A DNA stretch of 64,000 nucleotides from Kiritimatiellia bacterium (GTDB lineage: Bacteria > Verrucomicrobiota > Kiritimatiellia > CAIVKH01): assembly GCA_027493775.1 (NCBI GenBank), contig JAOSKE010000001.1, positions 991,651 to 1,055,650 on the forward strand. Direction: 5' to 3'. Below are positions 17,891 through 26,546 of the stretch, piece by piece (within the stretch, counting starts at the first letter, position 1; each line of letters opens with the position of its first letter). The position numbers and the translations under genes are program-made. The notes beneath the pieces are model-generated. The model saw nothing but the letters and a program-made list of their open reading frames with translations, was not told the origin of the DNA and ran no database searches.

Positions 17891-19243
17891 ATGAGAACAC
17901 GCAGACACTTTTTCACACTACTCACGGCGACCCTTGCAACAGGCGTAGCCTTCGCAGCTTTTGGACAATCCAACCCCGATTCCAGGAGCTTCGACCTTTC
18001 CCGTTGCCTGGAAACGGCATTGACACAAAATTATGACATCCAAAAGGCCCGCGAACGGGTTCGGCAACAACACGGTTCCTTGATCGAGTCGCGCGGACGA
18101 GTCATTCCAAACCTGCAAATCAACGGGCAGTATCAGGCAAACGATGAAGCGCTGAATATGCCGGGCATCGAGCGCGACAATCAGTGGAACGTCGGGGCGG
18201 AAATTTCACAGGCGCTCTACAGCGGCGGACAAAACGCGGCGACGGTGCAATCGCGACGCCTGGCAGAAGACGCGGCGCGACTCGACTTACAAGCGACCAT
18301 CGAAAGCGTGCTGCTCCAAACCCGCGAGGCCTATTACGGCGTCCTCCTTGCGCGTTCGCAAATTCGTGTGCAGGAACAAAACATTGACCTGCTCGAAGAA
18401 GAGCTGCAGTCGGCAAAGAACAAGCTCGATGCCGGCGCAGTCTCCCCATTCAACGTCCTCCGCGCCGAAGTCGCGCTCGCGAATGGACAAACCCCGCTCA
18501 TTCGAGCGCGCAACAACTATCGCATCGCCATCGAGGAACTCGCCCGTGTCCTGGGCATTGAAACGTCCAGCTCCGGTCAGGAGCCTTCAGTGGATGTTGC
18601 GGGTGAATTGGACTTTGAAACGTACAAGGCGAATCTCGCGGACGAGCGGGAGCAGGCGTTTGCAAATCGCGCGGAATTGAAGAGCTTGGAACAACAACGC
18701 CGCTCGCAGGAACGCGCTTTGCGCGCCACGCGCGGAAGCTATCAACCCTCGCTCACCGCATTTGCAGGCTACGCCTTCCAAAGCGACTTCATGTCGGAGG
18801 ATCGCTGGGATGAAGTGAACGGATGGAATGCAGGAGTACGACTGGGCTGGAATGTCTTTGACGGACTTCAAACGCGTGGCCGCACGATGCAGGCGGCATC
18901 TGCGCTTGAGCAGGCGCGACTCGCGGAACAGGAAACCAAGCTGGCGATTGACGTGGAAGTGCGCCGCGCAAATTCGTCCTTTATCGAAGCAGAAGAGTTG
19001 TACCACGCGACGCGCAAGGTTGTGGAACAGGCAGAAGAAAGCGTCCGCCTCGCCCGCTCTCGTTTCGACGTCGGCGCTGCGACCCAACTGGACGTTCTTC
19101 AAACGCAACAGGCCCTCACCGAAGCACGAGACAATCAAGTACAGGCGCTGCACGACTACAATGTCGCCCTCGCCCGCCTGCGCAAGGCAATCGGCGTCTT
19201 GTCAAATTTTGGGCCGGTGGCAACCTCGGCCTACACTCCGTAA
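17891..19243 (+). CDS. TolC-family outer-membrane efflux protein
   Basis: 450 residues. ATG at 17891 follows AAGGAG; an N-terminal signal peptide ends near AAFGQS. The mature part shows two tandem outer-membrane efflux repeats: long coiled-coil helices with heptads (AARLDLQATIESVLLQTREAYYGVLL and ARLAEQETKLAIDVEVRRANSSF) separated by beta-strand segments (PNLQINGQY, LTAFAGYAF). ALTEARDNQVQALHDYNVALARLRKAIG near the end is typical. It would form the trimeric channel of a type I secretion or RND/ABC efflux pump. No inner-membrane pump or adaptor gene is adjacent. Confidence 0.88.
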   Translation: MRTRRHFFTLLTATLATGVAFAAFGQSNPDSRSFDLSRCLETALTQNYDIQKARERVRQQHGSLIESRGRVIPNLQINGQYQANDEALNMPGIERDNQWNVGAEISQALYSGGQNAATVQSRRLAEDAARLDLQATIESVLLQTREAYYGVLLARSQIRVQEQNIDLLEEELQSAKNKLDAGAVSPFNVLRAEVALANGQTPLIRARNNYRIAIEELARVLGIETSSSGQEPSVDVAGELDFETYKANLADEREQAFANRAELKSLEQQRRSQERALRATRGSYQPSLTAFAGYAFQSDFMSEDRWDEVNGWNAGVRLGWNVFDGLQTRGRTMQAASALEQARLAEQETKLAIDVEVRRANSSFIEAEELYHATRKVVEQAEESVRLARSRFDVGAATQLDVLQTQQALTEARDNQVQALHDYNVALARLRKAIGVLSNFGPVATSAYTP

Positions 19244-19343
19244 TCAGATGGTAGAGGAAAAATCACGAAGATTGAAATTGTCCTAGAGATTTCGTAGGAT
19301 TAAGCCTCTGCCTTGCATGGCCATTCCACAAAAGGAGAAACCC

Positions 19344-19799
19344 ATGAAAACGAAACTTCTCGCGACATTGCTGCTGGGCGCTGCCCTGTTTTCCTCAGCG
19401 ACTTCTGTTCGCGCAGGTGAACAGCCGCCGACGGATAGCAAGCCGCTTTCTGAAATACTGAAGGCGCTGGAGGCTCAGGATATCGGCACGATTACGGAGG
19501 CCGAATTCGAGGATGGGTTCTGGGAGGTCAAAGTTCATAAAGGAACGGCATGGCAAAAACTTTACCTCAATCCGCGCACGGGCGACGAGCAGCGTCGGCA
19601 CGCGACGGACTACGACGACGTGCCGCCAGCCGACTCCAAACTCATCTCCGCAATCGTTGAGGCCGTCGAGGCCCGGGAACTGGGCACAATCACGGAAGCG
19701 GAATTCGACGACGGCGTGTGGGAAGTCGAGCTGCGCAAAAATGGAACAAAGATCAAACTGAAGCTGGATCCCGCCACCGGCGATCCGATTCGGTATTAA
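19344..19799 (+). CDS. Exported protein with two PepSY-like repeats
   Basis: 151 residues. ATG at 19344 has AAGGAG upstream; a signal peptide ends near VRAGEQ. The mature part is two near-identical halves of about 60 residues, each of form P-DSKxLSxIxxALExxxxGTITEAEFxDGxWEVxxxKGTxxxKLxLxPxTGD. This pattern matches PepSY domains, which are found in secreted protease propeptides and sensor proteins. The internal duplication is clear in the DNA. Partner and role are unknown. The stop overlaps the folB stop on the other strand by four bases. Confidence 0.7.
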   Translation: MKTKLLATLLLGAALFSSATSVRAGEQPPTDSKPLSEILKALEAQDIGTITEAEFEDGFWEVKVHKGTAWQKLYLNPRTGDEQRRHATDYDDVPPADSKLISAIVEAVEARELGTITEAEFDDGVWEVELRKNGTKIKLKLDPATGDPIRY

Positions 19800-20149
19800 T
19801 CTTTCTTCCGCGTAACTTCCAGAGCGACGCTGCGCGTGAAGCGTAGTGCGCCCGGCTTATCGAGTGTAACGGTCGCCTCGCGGACTTTCGGGTGCGCAAG
19901 GCACTGTTCGGCAATTCGTTCCGCGAGGGTTTCAATCAAATTAAACTCGCTGGACTCGACCAACTCGATGATGCGCTTATTGATCGTCTTGTAGTCCACC
20001 GCGTCCGCAATGTCATCTGACTTGCCCGCAGCGGAAAAGTCACCGGCAAGGATCATATTCACAATCACGTCCTGCCGCTCTCGGCGCTCTTCTGGAAAAA
20101 TTCCGATGATGCAACGCAGCGCCAGATCCCTTATGTGTATCCGATCCAT
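19796..20149 (-). CDS. folB: Dihydroneopterin aldolase
   Basis: 117 residues from the ATG at 20149 (AAGGAG upstream). FolB converts 7,8-dihydroneopterin to 6-hydroxymethyl-dihydropterin in folate synthesis. Recognisable blocks are the start IHIRDLALRCIIGIFPEERRERQDV, DDIADAVDYKTI, and EFNLIETLAERIAEQCLAHP with the catalytic-region LIET-LA-R-A; the end VTLDKPGALRFTRSVALEV is normal. It begins two bases after the stop of the upstream reductase, so the two form a compact folate unit. Confidence 0.93.
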   Translation of the reverse strand: MDRIHIRDLALRCIIGIFPEERRERQDVIVNMILAGDFSAAGKSDDIADAVDYKTINKRIIELVESSEFNLIETLAERIAEQCLAHPKVREATVTLDKPGALRFTRSVALEVTRKKD

Positions 20150-20151
20150 CT

Positions 20152-20892
20152 TCAAACTCCTTCGCCCAACAGGTGTTGTCCACCATCTACAAACACAATC
20201 TGCCCCGTTATTCCGGGGCTCGTAACCAAGTGTACAATAGTCCGCGCGATTTCGTCCGGTGGAACTTGCCGTTCGAGCGGAATTTTTCCGGCCTTCTCGA
20301 TCAAATAAGAATCGGGTTTTCCCGGCGGCGGAAGCGCGGGCCCCGGCCCGACCGCGTTGACTGTAAAATGCGGCGCCAGCGCCAGCGCCGCAGCTTGGGT
20401 GAACTCCCCGAGCGCGGTCTTGGACAAAAGATACGGGATACACGTTGGGTCATGCCCGGCGATTCGGCGATCCACCATGTTGATAATTCGCCCTGTCTCC
20501 GTCGCGGCGACGAACGCGCGGGTGGTCATGATGGGGGCAAAAAGGTTAACCTCCATATATTTTCTGAACGACCCCATATCCGATTCGAGAAAAGGCTGTT
20601 TCCCAAAAATTGCCGCGCTGTTGATGAGAATATCCAAGCGCCCGGCTTGCGCCTTGGCTTCTTTGATCAGGCGTTCCGGGCCAGCCGGTTCCGCCAGATC
20701 GGCCTGAACGCGCCACGCGGGCACTCCGCGCTCCTTCAAAATACCGCTCAGCTCAAGCGCTTGGTCAGCGGATGACCGATAGTGAATGACAATCCCACAA
20801 CCCTCATCGGCCAGCGCCAATGCAATCGCCCGGCCCATACGAACTGCGGCGCCGGTGATGATTGCGACCTGCCCTTCCAATTGTTTCGCCAT
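20152..20892 (-). CDS. FolM/PTR1-like pteridine (dihydrofolate) reductase, SDR family
   Basis: 246 residues, start at 20892 after AAGGAG. It is a short-chain dehydrogenase with the altered cofactor motif TGAAVRMG (13-20), where Arg replaces the second Gly of TGxxxGxG. That is the signature of NADPH-dependent pteridine reductases such as Leishmania PTR1 and E. coli FolM. The catalytic set also matches: D141 in NMVDRR takes the place of the usual Ser, with Y154 and K158, giving the same D-13-Y-4-K spacing as PTR1. Adjacent folB supports a pterin/folate role, either dihydromonapterin reduction or replacement of FolA. The specific substrate is inferred. Confidence 0.78.
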   Translation of the reverse strand: MAKQLEGQVAIITGAAVRMGRAIALALADEGCGIVIHYRSSADQALELSGILKERGVPAWRVQADLAEPAGPERLIKEAKAQAGRLDILINSAAIFGKQPFLESDMGSFRKYMEVNLFAPIMTTRAFVAATETGRIINMVDRRIAGHDPTCIPYLLSKTALGEFTQAAALALAPHFTVNAVGPGPALPPPGKPDSYLIEKAGKIPLERQVPPDEIARTIVHLVTSPGITGQIVFVDGGQHLLGEGV

Positions 20893-20973
20893 AATCTCCT
20901 TCCAGTTGCGCGGCGATGCAGATACCCGCGCGTCAAGGTGGTATTTGGCCGTGAACACGTTATACTGTCCACT

Positions 20974-22412
20974 ATGAAACGTTATCGTCTCGCGCTTTGC
21001 CTAGCCCTCGCGCCGTTCTTCTTCTGCGCAGCTCCCGTGCGCGCACTGGTTGCGACGCCGACGGAAAAGCAAAACACCGTGTACGTGATTCCAGTCAAGG
21101 GGATGATCGAACCGGCGCTCGTTTATGTGATGCGACGCGGTGTGCAGGAGGCGGAGCGTCAAAATGCCGCTGCGGTGATCCTCGAAATGGACACACTCGG
21201 GGGTCGCCTTGATGCTGCGACCGACATCGTTCGACTGATGCAGTCCGTCCGTGTGCCGACCTACACCTTCGTCGAGAAGAACGCAATTTCTGCCGGCGCC
21301 ATTATCGCTCTCTCAACAAAAAAGATTTATATGGCGCCCGGCAGCGTCATTGGCGACGCGATGCCGATTATGATGACGCCCACCGGGGGGCACAGGAGAT
21401 GCCGGAGGCGATTGAAGAGAAAACAGTTTCCGCCGTCTCCGCGCTCATTCGCGCGGCAGCACAGGAGAGCGGACACGACCCGCAACTCGCAGAGGCAATG
21501 GTGCGGCGCGAAATCGAATACAAAATTGGCGACGAGGTCATTAGCAAAGAAGGTCAGTTGCTCACCCTCACAAATGTTGAAGCGGAGCGTGAGGTGGGTG
21601 AAGCGGGCGAGCGGCGACACCTGATCTCGGAAGGTACGCTTGCAGATATTCCAGCGCTCCTCGACACGGTTGGTCTCACAAACAGCAAAATCATCACACT
21701 CGAAGTGACCTCCGTTGAACGACTCGCGCGAATGATCGCTGCTGCGTCGTCCCTCCTTTTGATGGCTGGTCTGCTTGGCATCTATATCGAATTCAAGACA
21801 CCCGGTTTCGGGCTGCCCGGCATCTTGGGTATTGCGGCCATCGCCTTGTTCTTTTGGGGTCACCACATTGCCGGACTCGCAGGAATGGAAAATGTTGCGC
21901 TCTTTCTGCTCGGTCTGATCTTCATCGGCATTGAGGTGTTCGTACTCCCTGGTCACGCGATTCCCGGAGTCGTCGGCATCACGCTTGTCCTCTACTCACT
22001 GCTCAGCGCGATGGTGGAGCGAGTGCCGGGCAGCGCTTGGAAGCTGGAGATGGATATGATCCAAATGCCCCTCCTCAAACTGGCGGCCGGAATCGTCCTC
22101 GCGGCAATCGCGGGCGCATTCGTCGTCCGCTCGCTTCCGCGTTCACGCGCGGGGCACTGGCTGGTGCTTGATCGCGCAACCACGGTGAACGAGGGCTACA
22201 CGGGCGCGACTGCGGAAACTTCTTTTCTCGGACAGCGCGGCACCACGGCCACGCAGCTACGCCCGAGCGGCGGTGCGCTGTTCGGGGATAAACGTGTGGA
22301 CGTGATTACGAGTGGTGAATTTATTGATGCCAACACGCCAATCCGTGTAACGTCCGTCAGCGGCAACCGGATTGTTGTCGAGGCGGATACCCCATCAACG
22401 GAAAATACATGA
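20974..22412 (+). CDS. NfeD-type membrane-bound serine protease, long form (frameshifted)
   Basis: About 480 residues when corrected. A signal peptide (1-25) leads to a ClpP-like protease domain (about 33-235) with nucleophile S106 in NAISAGA and the MDTLGGRLDAA block; the region with the expected Lys follows PEAIEEK. Four or five membrane helices (about 255-385) and a C-terminal OB-fold NfeD domain follow, ending with VDVITSGEFIDANTPIRVTSVSGNRIVVE. The frame breaks at the six-G run 21385-21390; one more G restores TPTGGAQEMPEAIEEK. Long NfeD proteins work with flotillin-like proteins, and floA is indeed three genes downstream. The stop overlaps the next start (ATGA). Confidence 0.85.
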
Positions 22413-22891
22413 ACGATCCCATCCAGCTCTTTGCAGGTTTCATCGCCGTCGGCCTTGTGCTCATCGCGGTCGAGATATTTGTCCCCGGCGGCGTGCTCGG
22501 CACGATCGGCGCGCTCGCATTGATGGTCGCGATTGTTATGGGCTTTTTTGCGTTCGGCCCGCAAGGCGGCTTCCTTGCCGCAGTCTGTATCGTCATCGCA
22601 AGCGCGGTTTTTCTCGCGCTTTGGATTCGGATTTTCCCCCGCACCAAAGTCGGAAAAGTGCTCACGCTGAAACGGGAGGGAAGCGACTTCAAATCCGCCG
22701 ACCCCCCCCCCCCCCCTCCTCGGAAAAGAAGGTGTCGCATTGACCAACCTTCAGCTCTCAGGCATTGCGCAAATTGATGGGAAGCGTACAGACGTTGTAG
22801 CCGAAGCGGATTTTATTGAGCCGGGCGCACACGTCAAGGTGGTCAAAGTGGAAGGCGCACGCATCGTAGTCCGCAAGGTTGCGGCCTCGTG
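22409..22891 (+). CDS. NfeD-type membrane protein, short form (broken at a 15-C tract)
   Basis: The start overlaps the stop of the long nfeD (ATGA). The product has two or three hydrophobic helices (about 6-75) followed by a C-terminal OB-fold domain: LLGKEGVALTNLQLSGIAQIDGKR and VKVVKVEGARIVVRKV are typical NfeD strands. The frame is lost at the run of 15 C at 22702-22716. Past it the OB-fold is in another frame and ends at a TGA (22889-22891) that overlaps the GTG of the next gene. Tract length is likely wrong in the sequence, though a biologically slippery tract cannot be excluded. Short NfeD proteins pair with flotillin-like proteins. Confidence 0.78.
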
Positions 22892-24097
22892 AGAGGCCGT
22901 TTGTACAGCCTACTCGGCGTCGTATTAATCGCGGCGCCGGTCGTGTGCAATGCGCTAAGCCTGCAAACGGGAACAGAGCTTTATCTCCCATCCAACGGTG
23001 TGATCAATGCGCAGACGGCGTTCTATGGAACGAGCGCGATTTTCGACGGGATTGCGCACGACGATATCTTCGCACTGGCGCAAACGATCAAATACAACGG
23101 CGAAGCGGAAGGCGATGTATGGCTTGCCGCGGGTGAAATAAATGTTGCAGGGAACATCGCCCGCCACCTCCGTGCTGCAGGCCAATCGTTTGTCCTCAAA
23201 GGCGCGGTTGATGGCGATGTCACTGCGTTCTCATCCAGCCTGCAGATATCAACGAACGCGATCATCCGGGGAAAATTGGATGCGATGGCGCAACAGGCGA
23301 GCCTTGAAGGCCAATTCGATGATGACGTTCACGTTATAGCGACCTCCATCACCCTTGCCGGAACGTACGGCGAAGCAGTCCGAATCATCGGGAAGGACAT
23401 CATCGTCATGCCGGGCACCCGCATTGCCGGTGACCTCAACTACACCTCGCCCAAAGAGTTATTCCTCGATCCGTCCGTCGTGCTCGGCGGGAAACTGAAT
23501 CGGTTGAGCGCAAAGCAATCGCCTCCATCCACAGCGCGTGACTATCTACAGGCAGCCGCGTTGCACGGCGCGAAGGCCGCGGCCGCGCTACTTTGCGGTC
23601 TCGCACTCATTGCGCTTTTCCCCTTCTACGTCGCGCGGGCCACACGCGAAGTGCAACGCTCCATTTTCCGCTGCGGCGCAATCGGTGGCCTGGCGTTCAT
23701 CGGAGCGCCCATCGCTGCGATTGGCCTGGCGCTTTCGCTGATCGGTCTCCCCCTCGCGGCAATCACGCTCGCGTTGTACGGTTCCCTCCTTTATCTCGGA
23801 AAAATCGTCCTAGCACTGGCCATCGGCAGTGTCGCGCTTAGAATCAATCGCGCACCGGGCGGATTCGGGCAAATCGCAAAAATGCTGATAGTCGGGCTGG
23901 TCATTATTTATGCGCTGACATTTATCCCCGGATTCGGCGGGACAATCGGGCTTCTTATTGGCATAATTGGCTTTGGAGCGTTAGTATTGTCCATGGTGAA
24001 CGGGAGGGCGATTGTCGTCCGAAAGGCTCCATCCAATAAGCAGCCGACCGAAATCTCAGATTTGAACGAAAGCAATCAAGAAAACGAAAGAGGTTAG
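22889..24097 (+). CDS. Bactofilin-like domain fused to membrane domain
   Basis: 402 residues from a GTG that overlaps the preceding stop (GTGA). A signal peptide or first helix (1-22) leads to a right-handed beta-helix-type repeat region (about 35-215) with periodic short strands: [72 protein letters not shown]. That is the look of bactofilin/polymer-forming domains. Four hydrophobic segments (about 230-375) follow, then a polar tail. In contrast to cytoskeletal bactofilins the repeat region here would be outside the cytoplasmic membrane. Placed between nfeD and floA, it probably belongs to the same membrane module; the role is inference. Confidence 0.7.
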   Translation: MRGRLYSLLGVVLIAAPVVCNALSLQTGTELYLPSNGVINAQTAFYGTSAIFDGIAHDDIFALAQTIKYNGEAEGDVWLAAGEINVAGNIARHLRAAGQSFVLKGAVDGDVTAFSSSLQISTNAIIRGKLDAMAQQASLEGQFDDDVHVIATSITLAGTYGEAVRIIGKDIIVMPGTRIAGDLNYTSPKELFLDPSVVLGGKLNRLSAKQSPPSTARDYLQAAALHGAKAAAALLCGLALIALFPFYVARATREVQRSIFRCGAIGGLAFIGAPIAAIGLALSLIGLPLAAITLALYGSLLYLGKIVLALAIGSVALRINRAPGGFGQIAKMLIVGLVIIYALTFIPGFGGTIGLLIGIIGFGALVLSMVNGRAIVVRKAPSNKQPTEISDLNESNQENERG

Positions 24098-24099
24098 TC

Positions 24100-25144
24100 A
24101 TGTCCGGATTACTCACCGTCTTAATGGTCATTGCAGCCATCATTGTACTCATCTTTGTCGGGCTGTTTTTCTCTTTCCTCAGCATCTGGATTCGAGCGCT
24201 GACTTCCGGCGCGCCAACCAGCGTCTTCACGCTACTCGCAATGACGCTGCGCCGCGTGCCGCCAAAGGTCATCATTGATGCGCGCATTCAGCTTGTAAAG
24301 GCGGGGCTCAGCCTCGACACCGACTCGCTGGAAGCCCATTACCTCGCGGGCGGCCACGTCAAGCAGGTGGTCAACGCGCTCATCGCGGCGGACAAGGCGA
24401 ACATCGAGCTCTCCTTCCAACGCGCAGCCGCCATTGACCTCGCGGGGCGCGACGTCTATGAGGCCGTTCGCACAAGCGTGAATCCGAAGGTCATTGACTG
24501 CCCGGACCCGACCAAGGGCAGCTCAATGCTCGACGCCGTGGCGAAGGACGGAATCCGCCTGCTCGTCAAAGCCCGCGTCACCGTACGCGCCAATCTGGAT
24601 CGCCTCGTCGGCGGTGCGACCGAGGACACGATTATTGCGCGTGTCGGCCAGGGAATCGTCAGCGCAATCGGTTCGTCGAACACCTACAAGGATGTGCTGG
24701 AAAACCCGGACAATATTTCGCGCAAGGTGCTGAACAGCGGACTCGACGCACAAACGGCATTTGAAATCGTCTCCATTGATATCGCTGACGTCAGCGTCGC
24801 CGGTGTAAGCGGCGCGCGCGAAGTGGCGAACGTCGGCGCGCTACTCGAAACCGAGCGAGCGGAAGCGGACAAAAAAATTGCGTCAGGCCGAAGCGGAAGG
24901 CCGCCGCGCCATGGCCATCGCGGCCGAGCAGGAAATGCGCGCGCGGGTGCAGGAGATGCAATCCAAGGTCATCGAAGCACAGGCGGAAGTGCCGCTCGCC
25001 ATTGCGGAATCTTTCCGCAGCGGCAACCTGGGCATTATGGACTTCTATCGGATGCAAAACATCGTCGCTGACACCAGCATGCGCGAATCGCTTGCCGAGG
25101 GCGACGACAAGGGCCACAAGCCCGATGGCAAGGGTACTAATTAG
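24100..25144 (+). CDS. floA: Flotillin-like protein FloA (frameshifted)
   Basis: About 347 residues after correction. One N-terminal membrane helix (6-32) and a membrane-associated SPFH-like region are followed by a Glu/Ala-rich coiled coil ([38 protein letters not shown]) and the conserved end [21 protein letters not shown]. This is the FloA/UPF0365 family, scaffold proteins of bacterial membrane microdomains. The frame shifts at the seven-A run 24871-24877; with six A the reading is [13 protein letters not shown]. It starts two bases after the bactofilin-like gene and is the usual partner of NfeD. Confidence 0.9.
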
Positions 25145-25158
25145 ATAATCGGCGCGCG

Positions 25159-25869
25159 ATGCCCACGCTTCCCATAGCTGCGGTTGGAGTTGAGGAGATC
25201 ATTTGGGTGGTCATCCTCATCTTCTGGGGCATCGCGCAAATGGCGAGCAAAGCACGTAAAGCAAAGCAGCCCCCGCGCCCCTATCCCGGTCGCAGGCCGA
25301 CGCCACACGATCAGGAAATTCGCGAGATGATGGAACAACTCGCTGGCCGATCAGCGCATCGCCCCGTTGTGATCAAACAGGAGGAAGAAGAAGACGAAGA
25401 GGACGACATCTTCGCCGCACCTTACGCCCTGCCTAAACCACCACCGGTTCAACAGAAACGACCCGCGCCCGCGCCATCAATCCCCGTATGGCAACCCCCG
25501 CCCTCGCGCCGACGCCTTGTTCCTGATCAGCCGATAGAGCCTTCTCCCGCGTTTGCAGCGATTGCCGATATCACGGACATTGCCGACATCGCGCCGATGC
25601 TCACGGCGGAACAACACGTCGCCGAACAACTGAGAACGCAACTAGGCTCCGGCCTCAGCGCGGCAGGTCTTCCTTTAAAGATACAAGGCGCATCACTCAG
25701 CGGCGCGGCCTCCGTCCCCATGCTGAACCTCGCCCAACACCACGGTGCGCCGCTCCTGAACGTTCGAGAGCTACGCCGAAGCGTGCCATTAAAAAAAGCC
25801 ATCCTCGCCAAAATCATTTTGGACACCCCCCGAGCCCTCTCCCCCTACTCCGCACACACACAACATTGA
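25159..25869 (+). CDS. Membrane-anchored proline-rich protein, unrecognised
   Basis: 236 residues. One hydrophobic helix (about 12-28) is followed by a basic/proline-rich stretch, an acidic patch (QEEEEDEEDD near residue 75), a second Pro-rich linker (about 90-120) and a C-terminal region of mixed composition. Nothing identifies a domain. It lies 14 bases after floA on the same strand, so it is likely the last gene of the nfeD-floA unit. The last 20 residues after IILDTPRA are unlike the rest and could reflect a small frame error. Confidence 0.55.
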   Translation: MPTLPIAAVGVEEIIWVVILIFWGIAQMASKARKAKQPPRPYPGRRPTPHDQEIREMMEQLAGRSAHRPVVIKQEEEEDEEDDIFAAPYALPKPPPVQQKRPAPAPSIPVWQPPPSRRRLVPDQPIEPSPAFAAIADITDIADIAPMLTAEQHVAEQLRTQLGSGLSAAGLPLKIQGASLSGAASVPMLNLAQHHGAPLLNVRELRRSVPLKKAILAKIILDTPRALSPYSAHTQH

Positions 25870-26121
25870 TCGCTGGACGGTTCGTGTTTGTGGTAGGACC
25901 GGACCGCCCTCCGTAGGCGGGTAAACCAAGCGGGCCGGAACGTTCACGACGAACCGAACACAACAAATTGGCTTATTGACCTTCGCTTTTGAGGCAGTTG
26001 TTCGAACGAGTTGTCACAGGGTTTGGTGACGAGAACGAAGCGAGGGACTCAGGGAACGAGTCGAAGCCACAGCAAGAAAGCTCATTCTGTTGCAACATGT
26101 CTAGCTTCCCACGATCTCGCG
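25870..26121. other. Noncoding stretch with a nested inverted repeat
   Basis: No gene is visible between the proline-rich protein and the insertion sequence on the plus strand. At 25878-25956 CGGTTCGT pairs with ACGAACCG, enclosing CCGCC (25904-25908) and GGCGG (25916-25920) with a tight loop. This could be a structured RNA or terminator of the upstream unit, although no T-tract follows. Confidence 0.4.
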
Positions 26122-26275
26122 TCATAATTCAGCCCGCAAACGAATCACGTGGTTAATCGTCAACTCTCCGCCGCTCGCTGTCAACACAGACCTAAACCAC
26201 CGATAGCGAGAATTGATACCCACTCCCCCGTTTTGATTTTTAGACGTGAGAGCACAAGCGCAAATGTCAAATGTC
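26122..26275 (-). pseudogene. Possible 3' end of a gene cut by the insertion sequence
   Basis: On the minus strand an open frame enters from the IS edge and ends at TGA 26124-26122, reading ...NGGVGINSRYRWFRSVLT and ...ELTINHVIRLRAEL. It has the feel of a real C-terminus but no family was recognised and the open part is only about 50 codons. Confidence 0.25.
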
Positions 26276-26294
26276 GGTTCTGCTGAAAAACCCC

Positions 26295-26498
26295 CTACTT
26301 GCGGATGCGCCCTTTTGGTTTGGCAAGCTGCGTTCGGATAAGGTGAAGTTCATGGCGGTCGAGTAGCTCCCATTCGACTTCCTCACCACCTTCCAAGCCA
26401 ATGGCTGCGGCCAGCGGAATGGGGATGTTGACGTAAAGGCGGACCTTTACGCCCTTGGATCGAATGGCCTGCACTTTTAATGGATAGGTTGTTGTCAT
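26295..26498 (-). CDS. AbrB/MazE-like small protein, IS passenger
   Basis: 67 residues: KVRLYVNIPIPLAAAIGLEGGEEVEWELLDRHELHLIR has the swapped-hairpin pattern of AbrB/MazE/SpoVT DNA-binding domains (basic strand, IP-x-LA turn, V-x-W-x-L strand), followed by a lysine-rich tail. It lies wholly inside the insertion sequence, starting just inside the left inverted repeat and divergent from the transposase with 48 bases between starts. The small palindrome CTATCTGATAG (26508-26518) between them is a candidate operator. It may repress transposition, or be an antitoxin relic; no toxin partner is present. Confidence 0.65.
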   Translation of the reverse strand: MTTTYPLKVQAIRSKGVKVRLYVNIPIPLAAAIGLEGGEEVEWELLDRHELHLIRTQLAKPKGRIRK

Positions 26499-26546
26499 TT
26501 CAGTACGCTATCTGATAGACTAGCGATTAGCAAGAAGGAAATTATC

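Noticed and set aside
24871..24877. Programmed ribosomal frameshifting at the A7 run of floA and similar runs
   Set aside because: Breaks occur in many unrelated essential genes, in both directions and in G, C, A and T runs; a common sequencing cause is simpler.
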